Shown: in pieces, positions 19,301 to 21,261 of the stretch | Numbering within the stretch: the stretch's first letter is position 1 | Layout: the number at the start of each line of letters is the position of its first letter | From: Candidatus Micrarchaeia archaeon | GTDB taxonomy: Archaea; Micrarchaeota; Micrarchaeia; Anstonellales; JAHKLY01 | NCBI GenBank assembly: GCA_041653315.1 | Contig: JBAZFO010000022.1 | Span: 1-21,261 of the forward strand | Length of the DNA: 21,261 nucleotides | Direction: 5' to 3' | The notes under the pieces: generated by a model | Told to the model about the DNA's origin: nothing | Databases searched by the model: none | Seen by the model: the letters and a program-made list of their open reading frames with translations, nothing else | Translations under genes and position numbers: made by a program

Positions 19301-21003
19301 CCAAGATTTTGCTGTGCCCCGGCAGAGTCGATGTAGTAAATATCATCGCCGGACACCGCCGCCGCCGTCGCGTCCTGAAACCACCCCGCCGTGTCGCCCG
19401 CCGGGTCCATCTTGAAAACGTAGTTGGCCGCACCCTTTGGCCAGGGGGCGCGGTACTGGCCCATGTCCAGCCCCCGCCCGGCGCCGGAATACTTGGTCAG
19501 CCCGGCCGCGACCTCATTGCCATAAGCATAAGTATTCGTGTCGATTAAGAACCCGGCTCCACCCGACTTATATCCCCGAACGATATTCCCATGTAGGTAG
19601 AGATCACCCGTCGCCGAATCTTTGTCAACACCGTAGGTCTGCGATTCGTCTGCCGACAAACCAAAGGTATTTCCCGGCCCAACGAACGTACTGAAAGCCT
19701 TGCCGATTCTGACACCCGCCGAGTAATCGGCTGTCCCATTATTTTCAAAGACGGAGTTGACGATGGTGGTTCCGTAGAGCGCAGTATCGTTGCCGATGTA
19801 GATTCCCGATGAACGGTTTTTGAAAAACAGGCACCCGTCAAAGCCGATATTCCGGGAAGTCCCGGTCACGTAAGCCCCAAACTGGTGTTTGCTGGCCCGG
19901 CAGTTTATGAACTTCACCCCGTAGGCATTATTCACCCGGAAACCAGCATGGATACCAGAGTTATTCGAGGTATCGACCGTACACCCGATGAAGGTCAGGC
20001 GGGGATAGTATCGGTTTGTCGTTGTTCCTGATTTCCCTTCGATGTTAAACCCGTCGTTGTGCGCTGAGCGTATCTGAACATTTTCGATCAGCCCGGCAGA
20101 CGAAAACAGAGTATCGGCCTTTCGATGGTAGAGAGTGTCAGCCAAAGAGAATCCCAACTCCCCGGCCACGATGGAAACGCCGTTATTCCCAGTATGTTCG
20201 ATAATCCCGTCGCTTATCCTGAACCCGTCCACCCCGGAGAAATAGACCACGTTGGCCACGTCCGAATCGTCAACCTTATCGGGGCATTTCCATTGTTCAA
20301 GAATAACATCCTGCGGATGATAGGTTTTCGTGCTGTCGTACCCATAGGCCCATTCAGCGGCGATCAAGCCCGCGCAGGCGTCGGAGGCCGAAACGAGTTT
20401 GACCTGGCTGATCTTCGGGTTTCTGACCAGTCCAAATAGACCGAGCGCATAGGCGTCCTCAAAAGCAGTCCGCAGAGTGACATCCTTCATCTCGAAGCCG
20501 TCAACCGGAACGACCGGGTTGGTCATCGGCCAGTACCCGACCATGACCGCACATCCATAGGTTCCATTCGGGCGAGTCATCGACCCGCTGGTCACAATAC
20601 CGCCCGGCCCGTAGATTTTCACCCCGCTCTTGCGAACGACAATTCCGTACTTAGCCGACGACAGAGACACAAGGATATTCGCCCCATTCAACCATACCGT
20701 CGTCGATTCGGGGATGACCAGACTGTCTGTGATCTTGTAGGTCTTGCCCGGTTGGAGTTGGATATTCCTTGCCGCCGAAAACAGCGTCCGCATCTGCGTC
20801 GTCATATCGGTTGCGCCTGTGCCGTCGATGACGTACTCCCCGGCGTAGGCCCAGTACCGCTTGACCTCGGACACGGGGGGATTACCGGCGTTGGCGGAAC
20901 TATGGAACGCCCACCAAAAACCAAAGAAGATCAGTACGATAATCAGAAACATCACCGGGATAATGAACTTCTCATCCTTAGTCATCGGTCGCTTTTTGCT
21001 CAT
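16342..21003 (-). CDS. Giant membrane-anchored beta-helix / tail-fibre-like protein
   Basis: This 1553-residue protein starts at 21003 (ATGA overlap, AGAGGA upstream). Residues 13-33 (FIIPVMFLIIVLIFFGFWWA) form a transmembrane anchor. Residues ~55-530 are a right-handed parallel beta-helix of the pectate-lyase/tailspike type (VIDGTGATDMTTQMRTLF, LQPGKTYKITDSLVIP, repeated GFNIEG, NNSGIHAGF and RSSGIYIGN rungs). The middle holds Asp/Ser/Thr-rich segments, a 17-residue repeat (~1042-1087) and two LTDANIPN-ITI motifs. Residues ~1323-1390 (GGTGANTLTDGGILLGSGTG, then NGQIPIG, TVTNGAGTITLSI) are a repeat widespread in phage fibres, and a C-terminal beta domain ends RVYSCILYGTRW. It probably binds or digests a surface polymer. 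An N-terminal membrane anchor is unusual for a tailspike. Confidence 0.85.
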   Translation of the reverse strand: MSKKRPMTKDEKFIIPVMFLIIVLIFFGFWWAFHSSANAGNPPVSEVKRYWAYAGEYVIDGTGATDMTTQMRTLFSAARNIQLQPGKTYKITDSLVIPESTTVWLNGANILVSLSSAKYGIVVRKSGVKIYGPGGIVTSGSMTRPNGTYGCAVMVGYWPMTNPVVPVDGFEMKDVTLRTAFEDAYALGLFGLVRNPKISQVKLVSASDACAGLIAAEWAYGYDSTKTYHPQDVILEQWKCPDKVDDSDVANVVYFSGVDGFRISDGIIEHTGNNGVSIVAGELGFSLADTLYHRKADTLFSSAGLIENVQIRSAHNDGFNIEGKSGTTTNRYYPRLTFIGCTVDTSNNSGIHAGFRVNNAYGVKFINCRASKHQFGAYVTGTSRNIGFDGCLFFKNRSSGIYIGNDTALYGTTIVNSVFENNGTADYSAGVRIGKAFSTFVGPGNTFGLSADESQTYGVDKDSATGDLYLHGNIVRGYKSGGAGFLIDTNTYAYGNEVAAGLTKYSGAGRGLDMGQYRAPWPKGAANYVFKMDPAGDTAGWFQDATAAAVSGDDIYYIDSAGAQQNLGSPGTIVGSDHVSITSEATDTMRIRAYGFLPTTPAAGDSVKAAINMSGHAIHNIDTIYGLGGSLWIDGNLTFKGTSKHITSCDFIGVDTILLKSEYFNDLTGYGLINRAAAISVGVLEVDSSVIAAKSYLATAYSPIVHDHDNLTADTNRFYNADSTHEAQFYYDTIPDTGAVDRGWTLDLGDGMTTIDSLLSWVYQWGRKGSTIRIDSTLADSMVFGKGRFGKRDSTLVMTNTYTVYNNVTGKALKLCASTNVTIAVQDSGSYYKVLFSATGGAGSGLTYTLEKDSGDWSVFEPISPNTGIKLSGSLQIGDSGITYITDPIFGHGPSYYGWPTVKPTSAGMVPTWAATGDSFYFATPAGTGTVTDAILGDSLNSYPDTAAVVDTALGLLTDANIPNSITITSASDVDTLGTKINAALNTRFSKNGKIGAALYRADTTVADSAITFTNAQLAKFADDTAAFKDSIAAWDNGHFATQANIEDSLDNYYDATTVNAAIEDSLDNYYTSGTVNAAIEDSLDNYLLAIYQWGWSDSSTFGPDSVSYAAYSDSAGAIDTTGAGFTTYVSNHAGGGSGASADSLAHILGMSGDTVKAAATHEIIIGPHGLTQVLDSILLPNLKAWMGVVSVAESLLATHGYVLAALTDANIPNTITIDHATLSDSCGGGAARAELADAVANADYGDVTVSAGAWAVEDGSHAHADQYFALADFDNTTIDTTAAGLLEVKTGVYQPADATLTDIADGTITENLVNTANPWDVNEGGTGANTLTDGGILLGSGTGAITALGAATNGQIPIGDGTTDPVLATITGTTAEVTVTNGAGTITLSIPATVVAIPMMTVLGRGVIADSITMVAHQQYAGMTCLFVDSTNQGSDVDSVWLVGHLPCPMTSIDSIAFVYNGDTGGAIDSLFMRCSDISNGLLIADSAKAMDSINVNLAATTKTRYVWNFTDITAAGLLVAGTEYKIKFRNTLAADNDWIRVYSCILYGTRW
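17743..17880. repeat. 51-nt coding repeats in the fibre gene
   Basis: Three imperfect copies of a 51-nt unit code for the 17-residue repeat IEDSLDNYY-x(3)-TVNAA (as IEDSLDNYYDATTVNAA, IEDSLDNYYTSGTVNAA, IEDSLDNYLL). Copies 2 and 3 start at about 17792 and 17843. It is likely a trimeric fibre shaft module. Confidence 0.8.
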
Positions 21004-21233
21004 GGCGTCCTCTGCATGTGTTGGTCGATTCGCACTTCCATCCGCTCAACCTTGCGCTCAACCCCCTGCATCCGGCCATCCAGTATTTTCACATCCGCCC
21101 GGAGTGATTGAAAGCCCCACATCAATCCCCCGACCAGAATGGCTATCTCAATAACCCATTTGACCCACGCGAGCTTCACCCGGATACCGTTCATTTGCAG
21201 TTCGTTCGATACCGTCATCCGCTTGCTCCCCAT
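21000..21233 (-). CDS. Small membrane protein with coiled coil
   Basis: This 77-residue protein starts at 21233 behind GGAGG (9-10 nt). An in-frame TAG at 21258-21260 shows that this is close to the true 5' limit. Residues ~24-42 (VKWVIEIAILVGGLMWGF) form one transmembrane segment, followed by a coiled coil (LRADVKILDGRMQGVERKVE to MEVRIDQHMQ) with hydrophobic residues at heptad positions. Being next to the giant membrane-anchored fibre-like protein, it could be a partner that helps it assemble at the membrane. Spanin or holin-accessory roles are possible, but it lacks their usual features and no holin is adjacent. Confidence 0.7.
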   Translation of the reverse strand: MGSKRMTVSNELQMNGIRVKLAWVKWVIEIAILVGGLMWGFQSLRADVKILDGRMQGVERKVERMEVRIDQHMQRTP

Positions 21234-21261
21234 GTTGCGGCCCTCCAGCCTGGTTGTCTAT

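Noticed and set aside
1..21261. tRNA genes, CRISPR arrays, insertion sequences and integrase or attachment sites
   Set aside because: I saw no cloverleaf with a T-loop signature, no regularly spaced repeats, no transposase or integrase, and no repeat flanking a mobile unit. A covariance-model tRNA scan could still find something.

Overview
The window looks like part of a tailed, double-stranded DNA bacteriophage or prophage. The evidence is a compact replication/recombination block (DnaB-type helicase, DnaC-type ATPase, RuvC-like resolvase, RecT annealase, YqaJ-type exonuclease), a holin-like/NlpC-P60 lysis pair, and a 1553-residue fibre/spike-like protein carrying a beta-helix and typical tail-fibre repeats. 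Almost every gene is on the minus strand with 1-8 nt overlaps (ATGA, GTGA, TAATG), as in phage operons. No integrase, portal, terminase, capsid, polymerase or primase gene lies in the window. The host cannot be named from the sequence. The many Sec-type signal peptides and the D/S/T-rich secreted proteins would suit a Gram-negative, non-model host, but that is inference.

Read right to left, the direction of transcription, the layout is as follows. (1) 21233-10536, late-type operon: a membrane/coiled-coil protein, the 1553-residue membrane-anchored beta-helix/fibre protein, four secreted beta-rich or enzyme-like proteins, an NlpC/P60 hydrolase, a holin candidate, a small Cys protein and another secreted protein. 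Two tandem minus-strand terminators (10461-10496 and 10364-10395) close it. (2) 9423-10366, an isolated two-gene cassette on the PLUS strand. Its first product carries an HRHDLEG motif resembling necrosis-inducing (NPP1/NLP) and Vps62-type folds. (3) 9157-9422, a divergent control region with an AT-rich block and a good minus-strand promoter. (4) 9156-1, early-type operon: AbrB-like protein, small unknown, YqaJ exonuclease, RecT, a frameshifted mini-gene, a small membrane protein, small acidic protein, DnaB, RuvC-like nuclease, two small unknowns, DnaC-like ATPase, then accessory genes rich in Cys/metal-binding motifs (including an HNH nuclease and a DUF5131/Gp37-Gp68 protein), ending in a gene cut by the left edge.

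How the genes fit together: YqaJ exonuclease plus RecT form a two-component single-strand-annealing recombination system. DnaC-like ATPase would load the DnaB helicase at phage replication forks, and the RuvC-like nuclease would resolve branched DNA. The holin candidate and NlpC/P60 enzyme would perform lysis. The secreted and fibre-like proteins probably act at the cell surface or on the virion.

The most unusual aspects are the run of six consecutive late proteins with signal peptides or membrane anchors (plus a seventh further downstream), the plus-strand accessory cassette sitting exactly at the early/late boundary, and near-identical gene-junction sequences (end of gene + ribosome binding site + start codon) used repeatedly between unrelated neighbouring genes. 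Several small genes (1-366, 3676-3852, 6306-6421, 5804-5953 with its true start) are easy to miss by length-based gene calling.
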